From NCBI GenBank assembly GCA_934317215.1, contig CAKREH010000004.1, positions 1-64,000 of the forward strand: a stretch of DNA of 64,000 bases. The letters run 5' to 3'. Each line of letters begins with the position of its first letter. Positions within the stretch are counted from its first letter, which is position 1. The DNA comes from an uncultured Roseburia sp. (GTDB taxonomy: Bacteria; Bacillota; Clostridia; Lachnospirales; Lachnospiraceae). Of this stretch, positions 52,468-60,092 are shown in pieces. Made by a program: the position numbers and the translations under genes. The notes below the pieces were generated by a model. That model worked only from the letters and a program-made list of their open reading frames with translations, searched no databases and was not told the DNA's origin.

Positions 52468-53483
52468 AGATTCTCCGCTATTTTAATGCTTAGATCCATG
52501 TAAATGCAGCGGTTTTCCGGCAGATTTCCGGTCAGCAGATAATCTACCAAAAGGGAGAGGGAGCGAGCACCTTGCTCATCCGGCTGTTGGCAGATTGTGG
52601 CAGAGATTACGCCGTTTCGTATCATTTCACAGGTCGATGGAACTGCATCAAACGTAATAACCTTAAGAGGACGTTGTAAGGCAGCATTTAAAACGGCACG
52701 GCATCCACCGTAGACGCCGGCTGCTGTAAAATAAAGCGCAGACAGATCCGGGTGGCGGGTTAAAAGATCAGAAACAACTTCGTAACTCTTATAATCATCA
52801 TCGTCATTTTCTACAATGTCCATAATGCGGATATTTGGGTGTTTTGTATGAAGATGGGAGGAGAAACCGCTGATACGTTCTTCGTGACAGAGGACATTGT
52901 GGGAACCTGTCACGATCCCGACGCTTGCATAATCCCCGGAAAACAGATGCAGTAACCCTGCGGCAGTCTGCCCGCATTTGTGATAATCACTGCCGACATA
53001 GGCAAGCCTTTTCGATTCAGGCATGTCGGTGTTGATCGTGATGCAGGGAATGCTGTTTTCCCAAAGTACATCTATCTTTTCCTGTATGGCAGGATCATTG
53101 TAGGGAGAGAGAATCAATCCATGGATCTCTTCTTTTACCAGATCGTCAATGGTCTGAAGCTGGCTTTGCAGATCAAAAGAAATACGGCGTTCGATCACAG
53201 TACATCCGTAAATAGACAGTTCTTCAAGTTTTTTGTGAAGTCCATCCATAACTTCGTCAAAAAACGGGTTTTCTGCACCAAAAAGCAGGACACCGATCTT
53301 TAACTTTTTCTTTTGTGCAGCAAGCGCAATGCCAGCCTTGTTCGGCTGATAGTCTAATAGCTTTGCAATTTCTAAAACTTTCCGTTCTGTCTCGGCGTTG
53401 ACAATGCCGCGGTGATTTAATACACGGTCCACAGTGCCGCGTGAAACTCCGGAAAGTTCTGCAATCTCTTTCATGGTAGCCAT
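52464..53483 (-). CDS. LacI-family repressor of the pentose operon
   Basis: A 339-residue regulator: helix-turn-helix (ATMKEIAELSGVSRGTVDRVLNHRG, residues 1-25), hinge, and a periplasmic-binding-protein-like sensor domain (LKIGVLLFGAENPFFDEV onward). It faces the divergent xylB-type operon. Sites with TGTGCA...TGCACA symmetry lie in the shared 317-base gap, one next to its own promoter and one over the start of the operon transcript, so it probably represses both until a sugar binds. The ATG at 53483 has AAAAGGGG before it. Confidence 0.93.
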   Translation of the reverse strand: MATMKEIAELSGVSRGTVDRVLNHRGIVNAETERKVLEIAKLLDYQPNKAGIALAAQKKKLKIGVLLFGAENPFFDEVMDGLHKKLEELSIYGCTVIERRISFDLQSQLQTIDDLVKEEIHGLILSPYNDPAIQEKIDVLWENSIPCITINTDMPESKRLAYVGSDYHKCGQTAAGLLHLFSGDYASVGIVTGSHNVLCHEERISGFSSHLHTKHPNIRIMDIVENDDDDYKSYEVVSDLLTRHPDLSALYFTAAGVYGGCRAVLNAALQRPLKVITFDAVPSTCEMIRNGVISATICQQPDEQGARSLSLLVDYLLTGNLPENRCIYMDLSIKIAENL

Positions 53484-53543
53484 AGAAAAACCCCTTTTTA
53501 TTTCAATTGATTCATTTGATGCCAACATCATTCATACAAATAA

Positions 53544-53572
53544 AGATAACATAAAAAACAATACATTGTCAA
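53544..53572 (-). promoter_or_regulatory. Promoter of the LacI-family gene
   Basis: On the minus strand: TTGACA (53572-53567), 17 bases, TTATCT (53549-53544). The operator-like sequence at 53577-53590 lies just upstream of the -35. Confidence 0.75.
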
Positions 53573-53576
53573 CTTG

Positions 53577-53590
53577 TGTGCATGTGCACA
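53577..53590. promoter_or_regulatory. Operator candidate 1
   Basis: TGTGCATGTGCACA: six-base arms TGTGCA/TGCACA with 2-base centre. It lies next to the LacI gene promoter. A related half site (AGTGCACATG) is at about 53634. Confidence 0.65.
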
Positions 53591-53719
53591 TAGATGGAAA
53601 CAGGAAAAAGAAGTGTTCCACGAATCGGATGGAAGTGCACATGGCTGAAATAATGTGAAAAATGAACGTATAAGTAAATATAGACAAAAATAAATTAGAA
53701 AAAATGTATAAAAAGTATA

Positions 53720-53748
53720 TTGCAAAATGGCAATCCGGGATGTATGAT
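53720..53748 (+). promoter_or_regulatory. Promoter of the xylulokinase operon
   Basis: TTGCAA (53720-53725), 17 bases, TATGAT (53743-53748); the transcript would start near 53755, inside the second operator. Confidence 0.75.
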
Positions 53749-53756
53749 AGTTAAAA

Positions 53757-53770
53757 CGTGCACGAGCACA
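53757..53770. promoter_or_regulatory. Operator candidate 2 at the operon transcription start
   Basis: CGTGCACGAGCACA, whose complement TGTGCTCGTGCACG matches the first operator at 11 of 14 positions. It covers the expected first transcribed bases, a classic place for repression. Confidence 0.65.
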
Positions 53771-53800
53771 CAATGATGTGAATTGTAAAAGGAGAGCAGT

Positions 53801-55270
53801 ATGCTGTACATAGGAATTGATCTTGGAACATCTTCCGTAAAGCTGCTATTGATGGATGCAGCCGGCAATGTGAAAAATATTGTATCAAGAGAGTATCCTC
53901 TTTATTTCCCGAATCCGGGCTGGTCGGAACAGAAACCGGAAGACTGGTACAAAGAGACAATGCAGGGGTTAAAAGAACTTTTGGAAGGTTTTCCGAAAGA
54001 AGAAGTTGCCGGAATCAGTTTTGGAGGACAGATGCATGGACTGGTAATTCTTGATGATAAGGATGAGGTGATAAGACCGGCAATCCTGTGGAATGATGGC
54101 AGGACAACAGAAGAGTGCGATTACTTAAATAATGGGATCGGAAAAGAAACATTGTCAAAATATACGGCAAATATTTCATTTACCGGTTTTACCGCACCAA
54201 AGATCCTCTGGGTAAAAAACAAAGAGCCGGAGAATTTTGCAAGGATCAAAAAGATCATGCTGCCAAAAGATTATCTGGCATATAAGCTGACCGGGGAGCA
54301 TTGCACGGATGTTTCGGATGCGTCCGGTATGCTGCTTTTGGATGTGAAGAACCGCTGCTGGTCGAAAGAAATGTGTGAGATCTGCGGTATCACGACCGAC
54401 ATGCTGCCGAAGTTATACGAGAGCTATGAATGTGTCGGCACGGTTTTGCCGGAGATTGCAAAAGAACTTGGTTTATCTGAAAATGTGAAAGTGGCAGCCG
54501 GTGCGGGAGATAATGCAGCAGCCGCAGTTGCAACCGGAACCGTCGGAGATGGAAAATGCAACATTTCACTTGGAACAAGTGGAACGATCTTTATTTCTTC
54601 CGCAAAGTTTGGTGTGGATAAAAACAATGCACTTCACGCATTCTGTGATGCAAATGGTGCTTATCACCTGATGGGATGTATGTTATCTGCAGCGTCCTGC
54701 AATAAATGGTGGATGGATGAGATCGTCGGAACCAAAGATTACAAAAAAGAGCAGGAAGCGATCACAAAACTTGGCGAGAACCATGTGTATTACCTGCCGT
54801 ATCTGATGGGTGAGCGTTCCCCGTACAATAACCCGAATGCGAGGGCCACTTTTATTGGCATGACGATGGATACGACAAGAGCGGATATGACACAGGCAGT
54901 GTTAGAGGGTGTTGCATTTGCACTTCGCGATTCTTTCGAAGTGGCAAAAACACTTGGTATTCCAATCGAGCGCACAAAGATCTGCGGAGGCGGGGCAAAG
55001 AGTCCTCTCTGGAAAAAGATCATTGCAAATGTATTAAATATCAAAGTAGATGTGCTTGAGACGGAAGAGGGACCATCTTTAGGAGGCGCAATGCTTGCAG
55101 CCGTTGCATGTGGTGAGTACAAAGATGTGGAATCTGCAGCAGCCGCAATCGTAAAAGTGGTCGATACGGTGGAGCCGGATCCTGAACTTGCTGCAAAATA
55201 TGAGGCACGCTACCAGCAGTTTAAAAATATTTATCCGGCATGCAAAGATCTGTTTGACAAGATCATCTGA
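53801..55270 (+). CDS. xylB: Xylulokinase-type FGGY sugar kinase
   Basis: A 489-residue kinase that phosphorylates a pentulose, most likely D-xylulose. The N terminus YIGIDLGTSSVKLLLMD binds ATP phosphate; ISFGGQMHGLVILD is the xylulokinase-specific substrate loop; catalytic Asp D237 lies in GAGDNAAAAVATG; ICGGGAKSPLWKKIIANVL contacts adenosine. AAAGGAGAG precedes the ATG. First gene of a three-gene operon controlled by the divergent LacI regulator. Confidence 0.92.
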   Translation: MLYIGIDLGTSSVKLLLMDAAGNVKNIVSREYPLYFPNPGWSEQKPEDWYKETMQGLKELLEGFPKEEVAGISFGGQMHGLVILDDKDEVIRPAILWNDGRTTEECDYLNNGIGKETLSKYTANISFTGFTAPKILWVKNKEPENFARIKKIMLPKDYLAYKLTGEHCTDVSDASGMLLLDVKNRCWSKEMCEICGITTDMLPKLYESYECVGTVLPEIAKELGLSENVKVAAGAGDNAAAAVATGTVGDGKCNISLGTSGTIFISSAKFGVDKNNALHAFCDANGAYHLMGCMLSAASCNKWWMDEIVGTKDYKKEQEAITKLGENHVYYLPYLMGERSPYNNPNARATFIGMTMDTTRADMTQAVLEGVAFALRDSFEVAKTLGIPIERTKICGGGAKSPLWKKIIANVLNIKVDVLETEEGPSLGGAMLAAVACGEYKDVESAAAAIVKVVDTVEPDPELAAKYEARYQQFKNIYPACKDLFDKII

Positions 55271-55400
55271 CGGACAGGAAAGGGTATTGTTCCTGACTGT
55301 TTTGAATAGTAACAGCCGGATACCAGAAAAAATTTGCTTATGCAGGATAGAAAACCTGCGGGGCAAATGAGATAGAAGATAAGAAAAGAGGGAATAGAGC

Positions 55401-56021
55401 ATGCAGATTTATGAAGTTACGGATGCGCGTTTCCGCAAATACGGGAAAGTGATCCGGAATATTGATTTTTCAGCATTGACGGAGGCAATGAAAAAGACGC
55501 CGGTTCCATCCGATGTAGTTTATGAGCCGTCGATCGCGGAATTAGAGGCATTGCCGGTGGCAAAGGAGATCGAGAAAGTCTTTTACGGAGAGCTGCCGAT
55601 CCAGATCGGATACTGTAATGGACACAATGTGCTTTTAAATGCAGTGGAATATCACCGCAGTTCAGAGATTAATCTTGCGGCAACCGATGCAGTCTTAATA
55701 TTAGGTTCAGAGGCAGATGTGACCGATGATTTTACCTATGAGACATCGAAAATGGAAGCATTCCGCATCCCGGCAGGAACAGCCGTGGAGGTGTATGCGA
55801 CCACACTGCATTATGCACCATGTCATGTGGACGATGCAGGATTCCAGGTGGCAGTCATTCTGCCGAAGGGCACCAATTATCCGTTGGATGAGGCACACGC
55901 CGGCGGGGAGGATGCACTTCTTACAGCAAAGAATAAATGGCTGATCGGTCATGCCGAGGGCGGGCTGCCGGAGGGAAGCCATATCGGACTCATCGGCAAA
56001 AATTTAAATGTCAGAGAATAA
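55401..56021 (+). CDS. DUF4867 cupin-like protein of the pentose operon
   Basis: A 206-residue protein of the uncharacterised DUF4867 family. It shows cupin-like traits: GHNVLLNAVEYHRSSEINLAATD with possible metal ligands H and E, RIPAGTAVEVYATTLHYAPCHV with further His, then a glycine-rich tail. Cupin enzymes include sugar isomerases and epimerases. Since it sits between a xylulokinase and an isomerase gene, a role in converting a rare pentose or its anomer is an inference. The ribosome binding site is weak (AGAGGGA). Confidence 0.75.
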   Translation: MQIYEVTDARFRKYGKVIRNIDFSALTEAMKKTPVPSDVVYEPSIAELEALPVAKEIEKVFYGELPIQIGYCNGHNVLLNAVEYHRSSEINLAATDAVLILGSEADVTDDFTYETSKMEAFRIPAGTAVEVYATTLHYAPCHVDDAGFQVAVILPKGTNYPLDEAHAGGEDALLTAKNKWLIGHAEGGLPEGSHIGLIGKNLNVRE

Positions 56022-56077
56022 ATTTTTATAGAAAAAATGAAGTATGTACAGAAAAAAAGAAAGCGGAGGAAAACAAA

Positions 56078-57562
56078 ATGAATAACATTCCAGAAGTAAA
56101 AGTTGGTATCGTGGCAGTCAGCCGTGACTGCTTCCCGGAGTCATTATCTGTAAACAGGAGAGAGGCATTGGTAAAGGCCTACACAGATAAATACGGTGCA
56201 GCAGATATCTATGAGTGCCCGATCTGTATCGTGGAGAGCGAGATCCACATGGTACAGGCATTAGAGGACATCAAGAAAGCAGGATGTAACGCACTCTGTG
56301 TATATCTTGGCAACTTTGGACCGGAAATCTCCGAGACATTGCTTGCAAAACATTTCGAGGGACCGAAGATGTTTGTCGCAGCAGCGGAGGAGACACAGGA
56401 CAACCTGATCCAGGGACGTGGTGATGCATACTGTGGTATGTTAAATGCAAGCTACAACTTAAAATTAAGAAATGTACATGCATATATTCCGGAATATCCG
56501 GTAGGTGATGCAGCAGACTGTGCAGATATGATCCATGATTTCCTGCCGATCGCAAGAACTGTTATTGGATTATCCGAGTTAAAGATCATTTCTTTCGGAC
56601 CAAGACCGTTAAACTTCCTTGCATGTAATGCTCCGATCCAGCAGTTATACAACCTTGGTGTTGAAATCGAGGAGAACTCTGAATTAGATTTATTTGAGGC
56701 ATTTAACAAACATGCAGGAGATGCGCGTATCCCGGAAGTTGTTGCAGATATGGAAAAAGAGCTTGGCACCGGAAATAAAAAACCGGAGATTCTTGCAAAA
56801 CTTGCACAGTATGAGCTGACACTGACCGACTGGGTAGAGGAGCACAGAGGTTACCGCAAATATGTAGCCATCGCCGGAAAATGCTGGCCAGCATTCCAGA
56901 CACAGTTTGGATTTGTACCATGCTATGTAAACAGCCGTCTGACCGGACGCGGAATCCCGGTTTCCTGTGAGGTTGATATTTACGGAACACTGAGTGAATT
57001 CATCGGAACCTGCGTGAGCCAGGATGCAGTAACTTTACTTGATATCAACAACTCTGTACCGAAAGATATGTATGAAGAGTCCATCAAAGGAAAATTTGAT
57101 TACAAACATACGGATACATTCATGGGATTCCACTGTGGAAATACCTGCTCTAAGAAACTTTCAAGCTGTGAGATGAAGTACCAGATGATCATGGCAAGAA
57201 GCCTTCCGATCGAAGTGACAAACGGTACCTTAGAGGGAGACATTGCACCGGGCGATATCACATTCTACCGTCTGCAGTCTACATCCGACAATAAGATCCG
57301 CGCATACGTGGCACAGGGCGAAGTACTTCCGGTAGCAACACGTTCCTTCGGTTCCATCGGTGTATTTGCGATCCCTGAAATGGGAAGATTCTACCGCCAT
57401 GTACTGATCGAGAAAAACTATCCGCATCACGGAGCGGTTGCATTCGGACATTACGGAAAGGCACTGTTTGAAGTATTCAAATATCTTGGAGTTCCAATGG
57501 AAGATATTAACTACAACCAGCCTGCATCCCTGCCATACCCGACAGAGAATCCATTTGCATAA
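56078..57562 (+). CDS. L-fucose/L-arabinose isomerase-like enzyme
   Basis: A 494-residue member of the FucI/AraA fold. PEVKVGIVAVSRDCFP at the start, the central GDAYCGMLNASYNL, VPCYVNSRLTGRGIPVSCEVDIYG and the late HCGNTCSKKL and HHGAVAFGHYGKALFEV segments resemble the family and carry possible Mn2+ ligands (Glu, Asp, His). It should convert an aldose into the ketose phosphorylated by the kinase two genes upstream. The exact sugar (D-arabinose, L-fucose, xylose or another) is open. AGCGGAGGA precedes the ATG at 56078. A strong terminator closes the operon. Confidence 0.88.
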   Translation: MNNIPEVKVGIVAVSRDCFPESLSVNRREALVKAYTDKYGAADIYECPICIVESEIHMVQALEDIKKAGCNALCVYLGNFGPEISETLLAKHFEGPKMFVAAAEETQDNLIQGRGDAYCGMLNASYNLKLRNVHAYIPEYPVGDAADCADMIHDFLPIARTVIGLSELKIISFGPRPLNFLACNAPIQQLYNLGVEIEENSELDLFEAFNKHAGDARIPEVVADMEKELGTGNKKPEILAKLAQYELTLTDWVEEHRGYRKYVAIAGKCWPAFQTQFGFVPCYVNSRLTGRGIPVSCEVDIYGTLSEFIGTCVSQDAVTLLDINNSVPKDMYEESIKGKFDYKHTDTFMGFHCGNTCSKKLSSCEMKYQMIMARSLPIEVTNGTLEGDIAPGDITFYRLQSTSDNKIRAYVAQGEVLPVATRSFGSIGVFAIPEMGRFYRHVLIEKNYPHHGAVAFGHYGKALFEVFKYLGVPMEDINYNQPASLPYPTENPFA

Positions 57563-57590
57563 AATGTACATAAATTAATATATTACCTGA

Positions 57591-57640
57591 AAACCCGTGC
57601 GTCTAAAACGTAACATACCGTTTTGGATGCGCGGGTTTTT
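57591..57640 (+). terminator. Strong intrinsic terminator of the pentose operon
   Basis: AAACCCGTGCGTCTAAAACG pairs almost perfectly with CGTTTTGGATGCGCGGGTTT around TAACATAC, followed by T residues. Confidence 0.92.
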
Positions 57641-57657
57641 GTGTGGAAGGAGTTGTG

Positions 57658-57713
57658 TGTCAAAAGGTGGTTCACAATTTGTCAGTCAAAAACTTGAAAT
57701 CTACCTTTTGACA
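57658..57713. repeat. TGTCAAAAGGTGG inverted repeat, second complete copy
   Basis: TGTCAAAAGGTGG (57658-57670) and CTACCTTTTGACA (57701-57713) enclose 30 bases, the same spacing as in the copy at 46292. It lies between the pentose operon and the cell-wall hydrolase gene. Confidence 0.85.
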
Positions 57714-57857
57714 TCGCCCTCTGCCAATAAACTGGAAATATCTACTTGTAGAATCGCACATCATCCTCTGTTACAATGCAGATACATAAAAATGAAACAA
57801 ATATGTAATATTTACTTAATAAAAAGTGAATATCTGTGAATGGAGGATTTCTACATA

Positions 57858-59276
57858 ATGAAAAACAGAAACAAGATCGTAGCATTTTTACTGGCAGGAG
57901 TGATTGCAGCCGGGCATGGAAGTGTGGTGTATGCGTCAGGGTATGGAAGTGTGGTGTATGAAGATGTGGCATGGGATCTGTGTGCGCTGAATGAAGAACG
58001 CATGAAACTGGAAGTACAGAAAGATGTTACAGACAGTGATGCAGCTGATGATACAAACGCAGATATCGAGGAGCATGAGACGCCACAGACAAAATCGGAA
58101 TATGCCGACATCGGTATTGCGTCTGTGTTAAATTATGTGAATTTACGCGCAGAGCCGTCCGTGGAGAGTGAGGCACTCGGAAAACTTTATAATAACAGTG
58201 CGGCAACGGTGTTAGAGACAGTTTTGGATGAGGCAGGAGAGGAATGGTATCTGGTCAGTTCCGGTTCGGTGGAAAATGCCTATGTGAAAGCGGAATATGT
58301 AAAAGTCGGAGACGAGGATCTGGCGCGGGGGGTCAGCACGCGCTATGCAACGGTAACGACAACGACGCTGTTTGTGCGCACGGAACCGGGAACCGAGGCA
58401 TCTGTGCTTACCATGCTGCCGGAGGGCGAGGACGTGGTCGTCTATGATGCGTTGGATGAGTATGGGTGGTACCGCGTGTCGACGGAGGAAGGATTAGGGT
58501 ATGTTTCTGGAGATTATGTGACGATCCGGACAGAATTTCGTGTGGCAGAGTCGAAGGAAGAAGAAAAAGAGAGATTAGAGCGTGAGGAGGCGGAGCGCCA
58601 GGCGGCAGCGGCTGCGGCGGAAGCGGCAAGAAAGGCACGTGAAGAGGAAGAGAGAAAGGCAGCGGAAGCAGCGAAAAAGGCACAGGAGGAAGCGGCGGGA
58701 AAAGCGCAGGCAGGAGCAGCAAAGGCAGCGCAGCAGACACAAAACGCGCAGCAGAGTGCAGAAAAAACACAGCAGCAGACACAAAATTCGCAGCAGAGTG
58801 CAGAAAAAACACTGCAGCAGACACAAAATTCGCAACAGGAGCAACAAAAAAATGACAAAGTACAGGGAAGCAGTCAGGGACAAAGCAGCAGTTCATCCGG
58901 CAGTAATACAACAGCGAAACCGCAAACGGTATCAAATGGTCAGGCGGTCGTGAACTATGCAGCTCAGTTTGCGGGAAATCCCTATGTTTATGGTGGCAGC
59001 AGCCTGACAAACGGAGCGGACTGTTCCGGATTTGTGATGAGCGTATATCAGGCGTTTGGAATCAGTCTGCCCCATTCTTCAAGTGCACTGCGCAGTGTTG
59101 GATATGGTGTCAGTTTAGACGCGATACAGCCTGGAGATATCGTATGTTACAGCGGACATGTGGGAATTTATGCCGGAAATAATACGCTGCTTCATGCAAG
59201 TTCACCAAGTACCGGCATCAAGTACACGTCTCCTGTTACCTACCGCGAAATTCTGGCGATAAGAAGGATTTTTTAA
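57858..59276 (+). CDS. Secreted SH3-NlpC/P60 cell-wall endopeptidase
   Basis: A 472-residue exported peptidase. The signal peptide (about 1-28) is followed by a small duplicated segment (GSVVYASGYGSVVYED). Two SH3 domains (about 85-140, 155-215) bind the wall. A long Ala/Glu/Arg and Gln-rich coil (about 225-350) has 12-residue-like QNSQQSAEKTQQQT repeats. The NlpC/P60 domain carries C389 (GADCSGF), H434 (GHVGIY) and H446. It cuts peptides in peptidoglycan. The ATG at 57858 is used; GGAGG is 11 bases upstream. No partner genes. Confidence 0.93.
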   Translation: MKNRNKIVAFLLAGVIAAGHGSVVYASGYGSVVYEDVAWDLCALNEERMKLEVQKDVTDSDAADDTNADIEEHETPQTKSEYADIGIASVLNYVNLRAEPSVESEALGKLYNNSAATVLETVLDEAGEEWYLVSSGSVENAYVKAEYVKVGDEDLARGVSTRYATVTTTTLFVRTEPGTEASVLTMLPEGEDVVVYDALDEYGWYRVSTEEGLGYVSGDYVTIRTEFRVAESKEEEKERLEREEAERQAAAAAAEAARKAREEEERKAAEAAKKAQEEAAGKAQAGAAKAAQQTQNAQQSAEKTQQQTQNSQQSAEKTLQQTQNSQQEQQKNDKVQGSSQGQSSSSSGSNTTAKPQTVSNGQAVVNYAAQFAGNPYVYGGSSLTNGADCSGFVMSVYQAFGISLPHSSSALRSVGYGVSLDAIQPGDIVCYSGHVGIYAGNNTLLHASSPSTGIKYTSPVTYREILAIRRIF

Positions 59277-59501
59277 TGATCTATAGAAAAATTTGGATGC
59301 GCAACCGATTGAAAAGAATTGTGAAGAATTTAAAAATAAAGGTGAAAAAAAGGGTAAATCATGTATTTTTGCACAAGTATAAATATGCATTTTTTACAAG
59401 AGAGAAAAATAGATGTTAAAAAATTGTCATACTGTGTCGAAATAAAATCCATTATTGTCATTATGCTCAGAAACCAAAAAGCAAAAAATAGTTTCCATAA
59501 A
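59277..59501. other. Intergenic region, nothing identified
   Basis: AT-rich sequence with no gene or clear hairpin terminator after the hydrolase stop. The promoter of the HPr-like gene begins right after it. Confidence 0.4.
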
Positions 59502-59530
59502 TTGACAAATGAAAAAAAATGTGCAATAAT
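59502..59530 (+). promoter_or_regulatory. Promoter of the HPr-like gene
   Basis: TTGACA (59502-59507), 17 bases, AATAAT (59525-59530), about 60 bases before the start at 59590. Confidence 0.7.
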
Positions 59531-59589
59531 CGCAAACTGATAAGAAAAAATAATGTTTTTTGTTTTCGATGTAGGAAGGAATGAGTCGA

Positions 59590-59817
59590 ATGATTGAAAG
59601 AAAAATCAAATTATCTGACACAGAGGAAGTAAAGGATTTTGTGAATGCTGCCGGAAAATGTGATTTTGAAATTGATGTATGTTACAGCAGAGCAGTCATT
59701 GATGCAAAATCTTTGCTTGGAATGCTTTATCTGGGCGTGTGCAAGGAACTTACGATCAAGTATGGCGAAAAAGATGCACGTTTCGAGCAGGTCGTAGGAA
59801 AATACGCAATAGCTTAA
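59590..59817 (+). CDS. HPr-like protein lacking the catalytic histidine
   Basis: A 75-residue protein with the size and late motifs of HPr: VIDAKSLLGMLYLGV matches the HPr region around the regulatory serine (S41 here, Ser46 in HPr). The usual GLHARPA with His15 is absent; the same place reads KLSDTEEVKDFV. It could not carry phosphate to sugar PTS permeases but might be a regulatory decoy or Ser-phosphorylated protein. The start at 59590 is preferred over 59581, which lies too near AGGAAGGA. Confidence 0.75.
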   Translation: MIERKIKLSDTEEVKDFVNAAGKCDFEIDVCYSRAVIDAKSLLGMLYLGVCKELTIKYGEKDARFEQVVGKYAIA

Positions 59818-59945
59818 AGCAGAGGTGTCCCCACAGATTATGATTTGTGGGATGATGTATAACAGAAGATAAAGGGATAGATGGTTATTGTTCACAGGCA
59901 GGCATTTTCTGAACTGAAAATGCCGTATGATACAGTGGTGGCAGC

Positions 59946-59984
59946 AGATTTTGCCGATTTGGAATGCGAAGCATCGGCAAAATC
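59946..59984. repeat. Hairpin GATTTTGCCGAT/ATCGGCAAAATC
   Basis: Twelve paired bases enclose a loop containing GGAATGCGAAG. It abuts the 32-base repeat that follows. No T run. May be part of the same mobile-hairpin unit or a leader structure. Confidence 0.5.
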
Positions 59985-59985
59985 C

Positions 59986-60017
59986 GTTACTGGAACGAGG
60001 TACGAGTGAACAGTAAC
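59986..60017. repeat. 32-base dispersed hairpin repeat, copy 2
   Basis: The same GTTACTG...CAGTAAC unit as at 36983, differing in one base (GAACGAGG versus GAACAAGG). Confidence 0.8.
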
Positions 60018-60029
60018 GATAGATGGGAA

Positions 60030-60077
60030 GACTGATTTTATATATCTGGAAAGGTATATGGAATCAGTCTTTTTTTG
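60030..60077 (+). terminator. Intrinsic terminator
   Basis: AGACTGATT pairs with AATCAGTCT over a loop containing TATATCTGGAAAGGTATATGG (itself partly paired), followed by seven T residues. It lies just before the helicase gene. Confidence 0.8.
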
Positions 60078-60092
60078 TGATATAATCCATAT
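60078..60092 (+). promoter_or_regulatory. Extended -10 promoter at the helicase start (leaderless mRNA?)
   Basis: TGATATAAT ends seven bases before the helicase ATG, so the transcript would begin at or next to the A of the start codon. No ribosome binding site is present. Confidence 0.5.

Noticed and set aside
54481..54627. Minus-strand frames within the xylulokinase gene
   Set aside because: Short antisense frames without ribosome sites over a well-conserved sugar kinase region.
58408..59010. 200-codon open frame on the minus strand
   Set aside because: It is antisense to the repetitive coil and SH3 parts of the NlpC/P60 gene; its Pro/Ser/His-rich composition reflects the codon bias of the real gene.
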